Assembly (NCBI RefSeq): GCF_036634195.1
Contig: NZ_JAZIFY010000001.1
Coordinates: forward strand, 1,560,501-1,624,500
DNA: 64,000 nt
DNA from: Streptomyces sp. P9-A4
GTDB taxonomy: Bacteria; Actinomycetota; Actinomycetes; Streptomycetales; Streptomycetaceae
Direction: 5' to 3'
Of the stretch, positions 16,390 to 28,638 are shown piece by piece; position 1 is the first letter of the stretch, and each line of letters starts with the position of its first letter. Both the position numbers and the translations under genes were made by a program. Under the pieces are notes generated by a model. The model saw only the letters and a program-made list of their open reading frames with translations. It was not told the DNA's origin and did no database searches.

Positions 16390-17627
16390 GACGGTTCGCG
16401 ACCGCCCTGCTCGGGCAGCGGGCCAGACGCCGCTGGCTCCATCTGATCGTGGGCGGCGCGCTGTTCATGCCGTACTGGATGGTCGGCACCCTGGTCATGG
16501 GGCCGCTGCTCGACGAGGGCGGGATGTTCACCGGCGGGCTCGGGGTGCAGCTCGGGGCGTACGGGGTGGCGCTGCCGCTCGTCGCGGTGACCGCGCTGTT
16601 CCCGCTGGCCCGGCCGATGTCGGTGGCGGCGGCGCGGGCGCTCTGCGGGGTGCCGGCGGACCGGTTCGCGGACGGCCCGGCGCGGGGCCGGGAGGCGAAG
16701 GCCCGGACGGCCGGCTGGTTCACGCTGCATCTGGGCGCGGGGGCGCTGATCAGCGGGGCGACCCTGGCCCTGCCGCCGTTCGCGGCGGCGGTGCTCGCGC
16801 TGCCGTTCTCGCCGTCGCTGCGGGATTCGGAGCTCGGCGCGTTCTGGGGACTCGACCGGCCCGGGTGGGGCTGGGCGGCGCTCCCGGCGGGACTCCTGAT
16901 GCTGCTCGCGCTCGTCGCCGTGGTCGCCGCGACCGGGGCGCTGCTGGCCCGGCAGGCGCCCCGGCTGCTCGGGCCGAGCCCGGCGGACCGGCTCGCGGCG
17001 GCCGAGCGGCGCGCGGCGGAGGCCGAGTCCCGCAACCGGCTGGCCCGGGAGCTGCACGACTCGGTCGGTCACGCGCTGAGCGCGGTCACCCTCCAGGCGG
17101 GCGCGGCCCGCCGGGTCCTGGACGGCGGCGAAGGGGCGGACCTGGAGTTCGTACGGGAGGCGCTGACGGCGATCGAGGAGACCACGCGGCGCACGGTCGG
17201 CGAGCTGGACTGGGTGCTCGGCCTGCTGCGGCGCGGCGAGGGGGCCGAGGAGGGCGTCGGCCCGGGGCTCGACGCCCTGGCGGCGCTGGTGCGGGGCGCG
17301 GGGCCGGGAGTGGCGCTGACCGTGACCGGCGACCTCGCCCCCGTACCGCAGACGGTGTCCCGCGAGGCATACCGGATCGTCCAGGAGGGGCTGACGAACG
17401 CGGCCCGGCACGCGGGCGGCGCGCCCGTCACCGTACGGCTCGACGCACGTACCGAGGAGTTGGAGATCACCATGGAGAACCCCCTGCCCGACCGTCCCCC
17501 GGTCACCCGCCCCGGCGGCGGGCGCGGGCTGCACGGGATCGCGGAGCGGGCCCGGCTGCTCGGCGGCGCCGCCGGGGCGGGCCCGGCGGACGGCGTGTGG
17601 CGCCTCACGGCGAGGATCCCCCGATGA
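16386..17627 (+). CDS. NarL-type sensor histidine kinase
   Basis: 413 residues. Four to five membrane helices (about 18-40, 52-72, 112-140, 160-187) are followed by a HisKA_3 dimerisation helix with phospho-accepting H224 in R-E-L-H-D-S-V-G-H-A-L, and a HATPase_c domain with the N-box Y-R-I-V-Q-E-G-L-T-N-A-A-R-H-A (near 330) and the G-G-R-G-L-H-G-I-A-E-R glycine box near the end. It would autophosphorylate and donate to the downstream response regulator. GTG start overlaps the membrane-protein stop; its own stop overlaps the regulator's ATG. No recognisable ligand-binding domain is seen, so the signal probably acts in the membrane. Confidence 0.9.
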   Translation: MRRFATALLGQRARRRWLHLIVGGALFMPYWMVGTLVMGPLLDEGGMFTGGLGVQLGAYGVALPLVAVTALFPLARPMSVAAARALCGVPADRFADGPARGREAKARTAGWFTLHLGAGALISGATLALPPFAAAVLALPFSPSLRDSELGAFWGLDRPGWGWAALPAGLLMLLALVAVVAATGALLARQAPRLLGPSPADRLAAAERRAAEAESRNRLARELHDSVGHALSAVTLQAGAARRVLDGGEGADLEFVREALTAIEETTRRTVGELDWVLGLLRRGEGAEEGVGPGLDALAALVRGAGPGVALTVTGDLAPVPQTVSREAYRIVQEGLTNAARHAGGAPVTVRLDARTEELEITMENPLPDRPPVTRPGGGRGLHGIAERARLLGGAAGAGPADGVWRLTARIPR

Positions 17628-18310
17628 GCGCGCGGGTGAGCGCGGATACGGCCGGGGCCGTGATCAGGGTGGTCGTCGCCGACGACGAGCGGATGGTGCG
17701 GACGGCCCTGCGGGTCATCCTGGACGCGGAGCCCGGCCTGCGGGTCGTCGGCGAGGCGTCCACCGGCGCCGAGGCGGTGTCGGTGGTGCGGGCCGAGCGG
17801 CCCGACGTCGTCCTCATGGACGTACGGATGCCGGAGATCGACGGCATCCGGGCCACCGAGCAGATCCTCGCGGGGATGGCGGAGCCGCCCCGGATCGTGG
17901 TGGTGACCACCTTCGAGAACGACGCGTACGTGTACGACGCGCTGCGCGTCGGCGCGGCCGGGTTCCTGCTGAAGCGGGCGGCGGCCGAGGAGCTCGTGGG
18001 CGCGGTCCGGCTGGTCGCGCGGAGCGATTCGCTGCTCTACCCGGCGGCGGTCCGGGGCCTGGCCGCCGAGCACGCCCGCCACCGGGCTCCGGCGGCGCCG
18101 CCGTGGGTGGCGCGGCTCACCGAACGGGAGGCGGAGGTGCTGCGCCTGGTGGCGACGGGCCTGACGAACGCGGAGATCGCGGGCCGGATGGGCGTGGGCG
18201 CGGCGACGGTGAAGACGCACGTGGCGGCGGTGCTGGCGAAATCGGGCGCCAGGGACCGCACGCAGGCGGTGATCCTGGCGTACGAGTCGGGGTTCGTGCG
18301 GGCGGGGTGA
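17624..18310 (+). CDS. NarL/FixJ family response regulator
   Basis: 228 residues. Receiver domain with acidic pair D20-D21, phosphorylation site D66 in V-V-L-M-D-V-R-M-P, conserved T in V-V-V-T-T-F and K in F-L-L-K-R; a LuxR-type helix-turn-helix follows at about 165-222, with L-T-E-R-E-A-E-V-L-R-L-V-A-T-G-L-T-N-A-E-I-A at its front. It is the last gene of a three-gene operon (membrane protein, kinase, regulator) joined by 4-base overlaps. Targets unknown. The 190 bp after it hold only a weak hairpin (GACACC ... GGTGTC at 18407-18426). Confidence 0.92.
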   Translation: MSARVSADTAGAVIRVVVADDERMVRTALRVILDAEPGLRVVGEASTGAEAVSVVRAERPDVVLMDVRMPEIDGIRATEQILAGMAEPPRIVVVTTFENDAYVYDALRVGAAGFLLKRAAAEELVGAVRLVARSDSLLYPAAVRGLAAEHARHRAPAAPPWVARLTEREAEVLRLVATGLTNAEIAGRMGVGAATVKTHVAAVLAKSGARDRTQAVILAYESGFVRAG

Positions 18311-18502
18311 GGGGGGGGCCGGGCGACGGGGGCGGGGGTCGGGGCGACGGAGGCAGGAGATGCCGGATCGGACCCCGCCGGACCGGACCCGGCCGACCGG
18401 CTCCGGGACACCGGCCGGCGGGTGTCTCCGACATGAAGATCCCCTGAGAAACCGGACACATCCGGAACGACCCCCACCGGCCCGTTCGTCCCCACAGGTG
18501 CG

Positions 18503-19951
18503 ATGAACAAGACGATCAGGCGCACCTCTGTCTTCGTGCTGATCCTGGTGCTCGCCCTGCTGGGCCGGGCCACCTGGGTGCAGGCGTACCAGGGCAAGGC
18601 GCTCGCGGACGACCAGAAGAACCGGCGGAAGACCATCGCGCAGTACGCGCAGCCGCTCGGGAACATCGTCGTGGCCGGCTCGCCGGTCACCGGCTCGGAG
18701 AGGACGGAGGGAACGGACCTCGCGTACCGGCGCACGTACACGGACGGCGAGCTGTACGCGGCGGTCACCGGCTACAGCTCGCAGGCGTACGGCGCGACCC
18801 AGCTGGAGGGCATCTACTCCGACGTCCTCGACGGCACCGACGACCGGCTGAAGAACCCGGTCGACGCCGTCACCCGCAAGCAGCAGCAACCGGGCACGGT
18901 CGTCACCACGATCGACCCGGACGTGCAGAAGGCCGCCTACCGGGCGCTCGGGAACAAGAAGGGCGCGGCGGTCGCCGTCGACCCGGCGAGCGGGCGGATC
19001 CTCGCCCTCGCCTCCACCCCGTCCTACGACCCGTCGAAGATCACCGGCAGCTCGGACGGCGCCGCCTGGCAGGCGCTGCTCGCCGACGAGGACAAGCCGA
19101 TGGTCAACCGGGCGCTGCGGCAGCCGCTGCCACCCGGCTCCACCTTCAAGCTGGTCGTCGCGGCGGCGGCCCTTGAGGACGGTCTGTACGGCTCGGTGGA
19201 CACGTCGACGCGGAGCCCCGACCCGTACACCCTGCCGGGCACCCGGACCGTGCTGAAGAACGAGAACGCGTCCGCGCCCTGCGAGAACGCCACGATCCGC
19301 ACCGCGCTCCGCTACTCCTGCAACAACGTCTTCGCGAAGATGGCCGCCGACCTGGGGCAGGACAAGGTGAAGGCGACGGCGGAGAAGTTCGGCTTCAACG
19401 ACGCCGAGCTGGACGTGCCGGTCCGCGCCTACCCGAGCGTGTACCCCTCCGGCATGGACAAGGCGCAGACGGCGCTGACCGGCATCGGCCAGTTCGACGT
19501 GACCGCCACCCCGCTCCAGATGGCGATGGTGTCGGCGGCGATCGCCAACGACGGTGTCCTCGCCGCCCCGCACATGGTGTCGGAGGTCGTCGACTCCGAC
19601 GGCGACCCGCTCACGAGCTTCGCGGACGGGGAGGGGAAGCGGGTCGTGTCCTCGTCGACGGCGGAGCAGCTGCGCAGCGCGATGCGGACGGTCGTGGAGG
19701 AGGGCACGGGCACCAACGCGGCGATCGCCGGGGCCGAGGTCGGCGGAAAGACGGGTACGGCGCAGCACGGCGAGAACAACAGCAAGACGCCGTACGCCTG
19801 GTTCACCTCGTACGCGAAGGACCCCTCGACCGGGAAGCAGGTCGCCGTCGCGGTGATGATCGAGGACTCGGGCGCGGCCCGCTCCGAGGTGAGCGGCAAC
19901 GGTCTGGCGGCCCCGGTGGCACAGAAGATGATGGCGGCGGCGCTGAAGTGA
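18503..19951 (+). CDS. Class B penicillin-binding protein (PbpA-like transpeptidase)
   Basis: 482 residues: one N-terminal membrane anchor (residues 8-26), a dimerisation/pedestal domain, and a C-terminal transpeptidase with S213-T-F-K216 (nucleophile SxxK), S272-C-N274 (SxN) and K416-T-G (KTG). It cross-links peptidoglycan outside the membrane. The length and P-P-G-S-T-F-K wording match the PbpA/PBP2-like group that usually sits beside a RodA/FtsW partner; here it stands alone without a SEDS gene, as is common for the extra copies in Streptomyces. ATG at 18503; a strong hairpin follows at 20014-20038. Could contribute to sporulation septa or beta-lactam tolerance (inference). Confidence 0.92.
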   Translation: MNKTIRRTSVFVLILVLALLGRATWVQAYQGKALADDQKNRRKTIAQYAQPLGNIVVAGSPVTGSERTEGTDLAYRRTYTDGELYAAVTGYSSQAYGATQLEGIYSDVLDGTDDRLKNPVDAVTRKQQQPGTVVTTIDPDVQKAAYRALGNKKGAAVAVDPASGRILALASTPSYDPSKITGSSDGAAWQALLADEDKPMVNRALRQPLPPGSTFKLVVAAAALEDGLYGSVDTSTRSPDPYTLPGTRTVLKNENASAPCENATIRTALRYSCNNVFAKMAADLGQDKVKATAEKFGFNDAELDVPVRAYPSVYPSGMDKAQTALTGIGQFDVTATPLQMAMVSAAIANDGVLAAPHMVSEVVDSDGDPLTSFADGEGKRVVSSSTAEQLRSAMRTVVEEGTGTNAAIAGAEVGGKTGTAQHGENNSKTPYAWFTSYAKDPSTGKQVAVAVMIEDSGAARSEVSGNGLAAPVAQKMMAAALK

Positions 19952-20013
19952 GGTGAGCGGGGCGGGGCGGGGCGCTGAAGCGAGGTGCGACGGCGTTCGA
20001 AGTGACGCGGGCA

Positions 20014-20038
20014 GGGCCCCGATTGGCCGTCGGGGCCC
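20014..20038. terminator. Hairpin after the penicillin-binding protein gene
   Basis: GGGCCCCGA and TCGGGGCCC are perfect 9-bp arms with a 7-nt loop, about 60 bp past the stop codon. Confidence 0.7.
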
Positions 20039-20119
20039 GTCACACGATATGCAGGGTCACGCTCGTGTCGATCACGCATTCGAGCGACTGATCCTGCTCT
20101 CATCTCGCGGAGGACCGCC

Positions 20120-20545
20120 GTGCGCCTGCCCCGTTCCCTCTCCGGCTGGACCATCGCGGTCTTCGGGGTGCTCGCCGCCTCGCTGGGGGTCGTCGGCCTG
20201 GTCGTCCCGGACGCGCTGATCACGGTGATGGGCTTCGAGCCGGTGCCCGAAGGCGCGCGCGCGGACGGCGACCACACCCTCGTCTTCCTCACGGCCTCCT
20301 CGATGGCCGCGCTGAACATGGGCGTCTACTACGTGGGCGTCGCGCTCGCCGACTGGAAGCCCTTCTTCCGCTGGACGGTTCCCTTCCGCCTCCTCACCTG
20401 CGCGGTCTTCACCCTCGCGGTCGTCACCGGCCGCGCCCCGGCCGGCTTCCTGGGCGTGGGCCTGTGGGAGGGACTCGGCGCGGTGGTGACGGGGGCGGCG
20501 CTGCTGTACGAGAAGCGGACCGCCGCCAAGTCACTGGCAGCGTGA
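20120..20545 (+). CDS. Small four-helix membrane protein of unknown function
   Basis: 141 residues with four hydrophobic segments at about 10-32, 55-77, 88-105 and 112-132, short loops, and a D-W-K-P-F-F-R-W motif before the third helix. GTG start with AGGA upstream. I recognise only the general class of small conserved actinobacterial membrane proteins. It stands alone, 82 bp after the PBP terminator; the next 196 bp before the MFS gene contain nothing I can name. Confidence 0.75.
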   Translation: MRLPRSLSGWTIAVFGVLAASLGVVGLVVPDALITVMGFEPVPEGARADGDHTLVFLTASSMAALNMGVYYVGVALADWKPFFRWTVPFRLLTCAVFTLAVVTGRAPAGFLGVGLWEGLGAVVTGAALLYEKRTAAKSLAA

Positions 20546-20741
20546 CGGACGGCGCCGCCGGGAGGGACCGGGGCCGACGGGCGCCGGTGACGGCGGTCCG
20601 GACCCGATGACCGCCCCCCTTGAGAGCGCTCCGGTCCCGGTGACGGCTTACCCGCCCCCTGGGGCAGCGGGCCTGACCAGGTGAATCACTAGGGCAGGTG
20701 GCCGATCCGCCCCTGCCTCCTCAGACGCCAGCCTGTGGCCC

Positions 20742-21977
20742 ATGCGCTGGTATCTGACAGGTGTCGTCGTGTCCGGGTTCGGGACGACGGCGATGTGGCT
20801 GGTCTCCGGGATCTGGGTCAAGTCCCTGACGGGGTCCGACAGTCTGGCGGCCCTGGCCGCCTTCGCCCTCTGGGCCCCGGTCCTCATCGGACCGCTGCTC
20901 GGCACGCTCGCGGACCGGGTGCGGCGGCGGCCCCTCCTGGTCGTGCTCGACCTGGCGATGGCCGCACTGCTCCCGCTGCTCCTGTGGGTGGAGTCGGCGG
21001 ACCGGGTGTGGCTGCTCTTCGCGATGCTCGTGCTGTACGGGGCGCAGGGCGCCGTGCACGACGCCGCGGAACAGGCCCTCGTCGCCACCGTCCTGGACGA
21101 GGGACGGCTCGGCGCCTTCAACGGGCTGCGGATGACCGCGAACGAGTCGACGAAGCTGATCGCCCCGCTGGTCGCCGCCGGGCTCTTCGCACGGTACGGG
21201 GGCGGGCCCGTCGCCCTCCTCGACGCGGCCGGCTTCGCGCTCGCGGCGGGCGTGTTCGCGCTGATGCGGGTCAAGGAGCCGCGCCCCGCCCGGTCCGCGT
21301 CCCCGAACTGGTGGCGGGAGACCGGCGAGGGCGTACGGCTGCTCCGGGCCTCGCCCGTACTGCGGCCACTCGTCGCGACGGGCGGGTTCACCATGCTGCT
21401 CGCCGGAGTGAACGGCGCGGCGATCTACGCCGTCGTGGACCGGGGGCTCGGGCACTCCCCCGCGTACGCCGGAGTGCTCTACGCCGTCCAGGGCGCGGGC
21501 TCGGTCCTCGCGGGCCTGGTCACCGGCCCGCTGCTCCGCCGCATGCCGGAACGGACGCTCGCGGCCGTCGGCCTCGCGCTGTTCGCGCTCGCGGTGGGCG
21601 TACGGGCACTGCCGCACGGGCCGACGGCCCTGGCGGCGAGCGCGGTGATCGGCCTGGGCCTGCCGTGGGTCCTCGTGGCGGTGACGACGGCGGTGCAGAA
21701 GGCGGCGCCGCCGGAGGCGCTGGGCCGGGTCGCGGCGACCGCGAACACCCTGATCCTCGCACCGAACGCGCTGGCCATCGCCCTGGGCGCGGGTCTGATC
21801 GCCCTGGTCGACGTCCGTGTCCTGCTCCCGCTGCTCACCCTGGCCGGTCTGGCCTGGGCGGCGGTCCTGGCGGTACGGGGCGGTGTGGGCCCGGCGCCGA
21901 CGGTTCGCGGTGCGGTGGGCCCGGGGGGCGGGGAGCATGGAAGCAAGCGTGGTCACGGTGGGAGGAGGGCAGTGTGA
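20742..21977 (+). CDS. MFS transporter coupled to SpoIIE-type phosphatases
   Basis: 411 residues with about twelve membrane helices; the family loop G-T-L-A-D-R-V-R-R-R-P-L between helices 2 and 3 (about 53-64) is clear, as is N-W-W-R-E in the central loop. It resembles enterobactin-exporter/macrolide-type MFS proteins of the DHA3 family. Notable is position: its stop overlaps the GTG of the following PP2C phosphatase (GTGTGA), and that gene overlaps the next, so all three are translated as one unit. The C-terminal tail after the last helix is Gly/Arg-rich. Substrate unknown; the operon suggests that export and anti-sigma signalling respond to the same cue (inference). Confidence 0.88.
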   Translation: MRWYLTGVVVSGFGTTAMWLVSGIWVKSLTGSDSLAALAAFALWAPVLIGPLLGTLADRVRRRPLLVVLDLAMAALLPLLLWVESADRVWLLFAMLVLYGAQGAVHDAAEQALVATVLDEGRLGAFNGLRMTANESTKLIAPLVAAGLFARYGGGPVALLDAAGFALAAGVFALMRVKEPRPARSASPNWWRETGEGVRLLRASPVLRPLVATGGFTMLLAGVNGAAIYAVVDRGLGHSPAYAGVLYAVQGAGSVLAGLVTGPLLRRMPERTLAAVGLALFALAVGVRALPHGPTALAASAVIGLGLPWVLVAVTTAVQKAAPPEALGRVAATANTLILAPNALAIALGAGLIALVDVRVLLPLLTLAGLAWAAVLAVRGGVGPAPTVRGAVGPGGGEHGSKRGHGGRRAV

Positions 21978-24036
21978 CGGCCGGTTCCTTCCCGGGGACG
22001 ACGGGGCGGGCAGGTGTCCCCCTGGACGGCACGGGGCTCCTCGACATGCTCGGGGTCGCCGCCGTCGTCATCGACGCCCAGGGCCGGATCGTGCTGTGGA
22101 GCCCGCAGGCCGAGGCCCTCTTCGGCTTCCGCGCCGATGAGGCCCTCGGCCGGTACGTGGCCCGGCTGATCGTCGGCACGGAGCACCGGGAGGAGGCCAT
22201 GCGCCTCTTCGGCGAGGTGCTGCGCGACGGCACGGCCTGGGCGGGCACCTTCCCCGTACGGCACAAGGACGGCACCGTCCGGCAGGTGGAGTTCCGCAAC
22301 ATGCGGCTCACCGACGACCTGGGCGGCCTGTACGCACTGGGGATCGCCGCCGACCGCGCCGCCGTCGAACGGGTCGAGACCGAGCTCGCCCTCTCCGACC
22401 GGCTCGTCTCCCAGTCCCCGATCGGCCTCGCCGTCCTCGACACCGAGCTGCGCTACGTCCTGGTGAACCCCGCCCTGGAGCGTATCCACGGCGTGCCCGC
22501 CCCCCTGCACCTCGGCCGGCGGATCGGCGACATGCTGCCGCAGGTCGACGCCCCCGCCCTGGAGGCCGCGCTGCGCACCGTCCTGGCCACGGGCACCCCG
22601 CTGCTCGACCATCCCCTCGTCGGCCGGACCCCGGCGGACCCCGACCACGACCACGCCTGGTCGCTGTCCTTCTACCGGCTGGAGGGCGCCGAGGACCGGG
22701 TCCTGGGCGTCGCGGCCTCCGTGATCGACGTGACCGAGCGGCACCGGGCGGACGCGGAGGCGAGCCGCTCCCGGCGCCGCCTCGCGCTCATCGCGGACGC
22801 CTCGGCCCGGGTCGGCACCACCCTGGAGGTGGAGCGCACGGCCGACGAGCTGGCCTCGGTGGTGGTGCCGGTGCTCGCGGACATCGCGGCGGTCGACGTC
22901 CTCGACTCCATCTTGACGCTCCGCCGACCGGGCGCCCCCGAGGAGGGCCCCGAACTGTTCCGGGCACTCGCGGTGAAGGCCTCGGGCCGCACGGACGCGC
23001 TGCCGGCGGCGGACCCGCCCGGGGAGGTGGCGATGTACGGGGCGGACCGGCTCGTCACCCGGTGCGTGCACACCGGTCTGCCGGTCCTCGTCGAGCACGT
23101 CGGCCCCGGTGACCTCGCCCGGATCGCCCGCAGCCCCGAGGCGGCGGAACTCCTCGCACGCGCGGGCGTGCACTCCTACCTCGCCGTGCCGCTGATCGCG
23201 CGTGGCGAGGTGCTCGGCGCGCTCGACCTCAAGCGGGACCGCAACGCGCTCCCCTTCGACGGCGACGACGTCCTGCTCGCCACCGAGCTGGCCTCCCGCG
23301 CGGCCGTGAGCATCGACAACGCCCGCTGGTACCAGAGCGTCCGGAACTCGGCGGTGACCCTCCAGCGCAGCCTGCTGCCGGGCGCGCCGCCGGAGCGGGC
23401 CGGACTCGAGATCGCGGCCCGCTACCAGCCGGCGCAGGCGTCGAGCGAGGTCGGCGGCGACTGGTACGACGTGATCCCGCTGCCCGACGGCAAGACCGCC
23501 CTCGTCGTCGGGGACGTGATGGGCAGCGGCATCGACGCGGCGGCGACGATGGGCCGGCTGCGGACCGCGACCTGCGCGTTCGCGGACCTCGATCTGCCGC
23601 CCGACCAGGTCCTCACGCACCTGGACCGGATCACCGCGGGCCTGGAGCACTACATCGCGACCTGTCTCTTCGCGGTGTACGACCCGGTCCGCGGCGGGTG
23701 CCGGATCGCGAACGCCGGCCATCTGCCGCCGGTACGGGTCCCCGCGCACGGACCTGCCGAGCTGGTGGACGTGCCGCCGGGAGTGCCCCTCGGGGTCGGC
23801 GGCGGGACGTTCCGTACGACCCGGGTGCCGTTTCTTCCCGGGGACCGGCTCGTGCTCTACACGGACGGTCTGATCGAGACCCGCCACGACGCGATCGACG
23901 AGCGGATGGCCCTGCTGGTGGGCCTCCTCGACGAGGCGCGCGGCCCTCTTGAGGAGACCTGCGACCACCTGCTCCGGGCGCTGCGGCGGCCGGGCGCGGC
24001 GGACGACGTGGCGCTCCTCATCGCCCGGAGCACGGG

Positions 24037-24040
<4 letters not shown>
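21974..24040 (+). CDS. PAS-PAS-GAF-PP2C (SpoIIE-type) serine phosphatase
   Basis: 688 residues, soluble. PAS 1 at about 20-130 (V-V-I-D-A-Q-G-R-I-V-L-W-S-P-Q-A-E-A-L-F), PAS 2 at about 140-260 (G-L-A-V-L-D-T-E-L-R-Y-V-L-V-N-P), GAF at about 275-450, and a SpoIIE-type PP2C domain at about 460-685 with S-E-V-G-G-D-W-Y-D-V and V-V-G-D-V-M-G-S-G-I-D-A carrying metal-binding Asp residues and A-D-D-V-A-L-L near the end. It should dephosphorylate an anti-anti-sigma factor and so release a sigma factor in response to small ligands. GTG start preceded by GGAGGAGGG; overlaps both neighbours by 4 bases. No anti-sigma kinase domain is present here, unlike the next protein. Confidence 0.9.
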
Positions 24041-26911
<2,871 letters not shown>

Positions 26912-26934
<23 letters not shown>

Positions 26935-26989
26935 AGGCTGGGAGCTGGTGCGGTGAAGGCTGGGCCCGCTGGAGGACCTGGCCCGGTGA
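26912..26989 (+). repeat. Duplicated 3' end of the sensor-phosphatase gene
   Basis: The final 23 bases of the gene including TGA (26912-26934) recur at 26967-26989 with one mismatch. In between, a 13-bp word at 26930-26942 (GGTGAAGGCTGGG) recurs at 26952-26964. The copies are outside any gene and look like slippage or local duplication products. Confidence 0.85.
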
Positions 26990-27020
26990 CGCCCGGGCGC
27001 GCATCCCGGCCGCGGGCTCG

Positions 27021-27030
27021 TGGTATACCA
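27021..27030. promoter_or_regulatory. TGGTATACCA palindrome, GntR/FCD-type operator
   Basis: A perfect 10-bp palindrome that fits the FadR-subfamily pattern T-N-G-T-N3-A-C-N-A in relaxed form, 45 bp upstream of the amidohydrolase GTG. An FCD-type GntR gene lies just beyond the amidohydrolase at 28639. Confidence 0.6.
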
Positions 27031-27074
27031 AACGGTGCGTCATCTGAACCCGCCCGCGCCCCCGAGGAGACCCC

Positions 27075-28277
27075 GTGACCCCGCCGCCTCGCACCGCCAC
27101 CCTCTTCCACGACGTACGGCCCTTCGGCGGGCCGGCCCGCGATCTGGTCGCCGTGGACGGACTCCTGGTGGCGGAGGCGCCGTCGGACGCCGTCGTCGAG
27201 CGGGTCGACGGCGGCGGCCGGCTGGCGCTGCCGACCCTGGTCGACGCGCACATCCACCCGGACAAGACCTCCTGGGACGAGCCCTGGCACAGCCGTCGCC
27301 CCGCGCACGGCATCGCCGAGTACGTCGCCGGTGACGTGGAGCTCTCCCGCGCCCTGCCGGCCCCGGTGGGCGAGCGGGCGCTGCGGCTGATGTCGCACGC
27401 GGCGGCGCAGGGCACCCGGGCGATGCGCGCCCACGCGGACGTCGCCCCGGCCTACGGGCTCGCCGGGATCGAGGGGGTCGCGGAGGCGGCCCGGAAGCTC
27501 GCCGGGATCGTCGACGTGGAGCTGGTGGCCTTCCCGCAGCACGGGGTGGTCCGGACGCCCGGGGTGGCCGGGCTTCTGGCGGAGGCCGCCGGGAGCGGGC
27601 TCGTCACCCACATCGGCGGCATCGACCCGGCCGGCTTCGACGCGGACGGCGGCCACGAGGGCGACCAGCTGGGCACGGTCTTCGCGCTCGCGGAGAAGCA
27701 CGGTCTGGGGCTCGACATCCACCTCCACGACCGGGGCGAGCAGGGCCTCGCGCCACTGCGGGACATCGCGGCCCGCACCCGGGCGCTCGGTCTCCAGGGC
27801 CGGGTGAGCGTGGCGCACGCCTTCGCGGTCGCCGGTCTCTCGGGCGCGGAGCTGGACGAGACGGCGGACCTGCTCGCGGACGCGGGGATCGCGCTGACGA
27901 CGGTGGCCCTGTCGGTGACGACGATCCTGCCGTTCCGGCGGCTCGCCGAACGCGGGGTCAGGGTCGGGCTCGGCTCGGACGGCGTACGGGACAACTGGAG
28001 CCCGTTCGGCAACGCGGACATGCTGCACCGCGCCTGGCTGGCCGCCTGGGCCCTGGGCCTGCGGCTCGACGAGGAGCTGGAGGCCTGCTTCCGGCTGGCG
28101 GCCGACGGGGGCGCGGACCTGCTCGGCCTCCCGAAGGCGGACCTCCGCCCGGGTTCCCCTGCCGACTTCATGCTGGTCGACGGCGAGTGCCTGCCGCAGG
28201 CGGTGGTGGACCTGCCGCGCCGCGACCTGGTGGTCCGCGCCGGCCGGGTGGTGGCCCGGGACGGCCGCCTGGTCTGA
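27075..28277 (+). CDS. Cytosine deaminase-like amidohydrolase
   Basis: 400 residues. The metal motif L-V-D-A-H-I-H-P-D-K-T (about 57-67) with the extra D-K-T is that of the CodA/N-isopropylammelide branch; further ligands are H-L-H-D (about 217-220), the H of V-A-H-A-F (about 248) and D of G-S-D-G-V-R-D-N-W (about 301-309), all intact. It should deaminate or hydrolyse a cyclic amidine or pterin-like compound in the cytoplasm. GTG start. Its promoter has the palindrome TGGTATACCA. Just downstream on the opposite strand lies a decayed fragment of another amidohydrolase of the same branch. The chemistry is well supported; cytosine itself is only one possible substrate. Confidence 0.85.
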   Translation: MTPPPRTATLFHDVRPFGGPARDLVAVDGLLVAEAPSDAVVERVDGGGRLALPTLVDAHIHPDKTSWDEPWHSRRPAHGIAEYVAGDVELSRALPAPVGERALRLMSHAAAQGTRAMRAHADVAPAYGLAGIEGVAEAARKLAGIVDVELVAFPQHGVVRTPGVAGLLAEAAGSGLVTHIGGIDPAGFDADGGHEGDQLGTVFALAEKHGLGLDIHLHDRGEQGLAPLRDIAARTRALGLQGRVSVAHAFAVAGLSGAELDETADLLADAGIALTTVALSVTTILPFRRLAERGVRVGLGSDGVRDNWSPFGNADMLHRAWLAAWALGLRLDEELEACFRLAADGGADLLGLPKADLRPGSPADFMLVDGECLPQAVVDLPRRDLVVRAGRVVARDGRLV

Positions 28278-28311
28278 GGGACGCCGTACGGGGGTGGAGC
28301 CGGGGCCCACC

Positions 28312-28470
28312 CCCGGAGGCGCGCTCCGCGTCGATCTGCTCGCGCAGGGTGGCTGTCGCGCGGTGCGGGGGCCAGGGGGCTCCGAGGAAGGTCTTGTCGA
28401 GGTGGACGTGGCCGTCGACGAGGGCGGGCAGCAGGAGCGCGCCGCCGAGGTGGAGGGCTCCGGGCGGGGT
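28312..28470 (-). pseudogene. Relic of a second cytosine-deaminase-like amidohydrolase
   Basis: The minus strand here encodes about 50 residues including A-L-L-L-P-A-L-V-D-G-H-V-H-L-D-K-T-F-L-G-A-P-W, a clean amidohydrolase metal motif with D-K-T, followed by a normal helix ending near E-R-A-S-G. After that the similarity stops just downstream of the neighbouring gene's stop codon, and the N-terminal sandwich before it is also missing or scrambled. No start, no catalytic half. It occupies most of the 361-bp gap between 28278 and 28638; the rest of the gap shows nothing else. The gene was probably once divergent from the adjacent GntR gene. Confidence 0.75.
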
Positions 28471-28638
28471 GGAGGCTTCCCCGGGACCGGATTCCGCCGG
28501 CCGCGCCCTCGCCCGGCCCGGCAACTTCCGCGCGAAAGGGTCTGCGAAGATCGGAAGAGCACGAGCCCGCTCCGCCCGACCGCCTCCCTCACCTCATCCA
28601 CCTCCGTTGTCTCTCCCGCCCCGACTGGAGCCGCCCCC

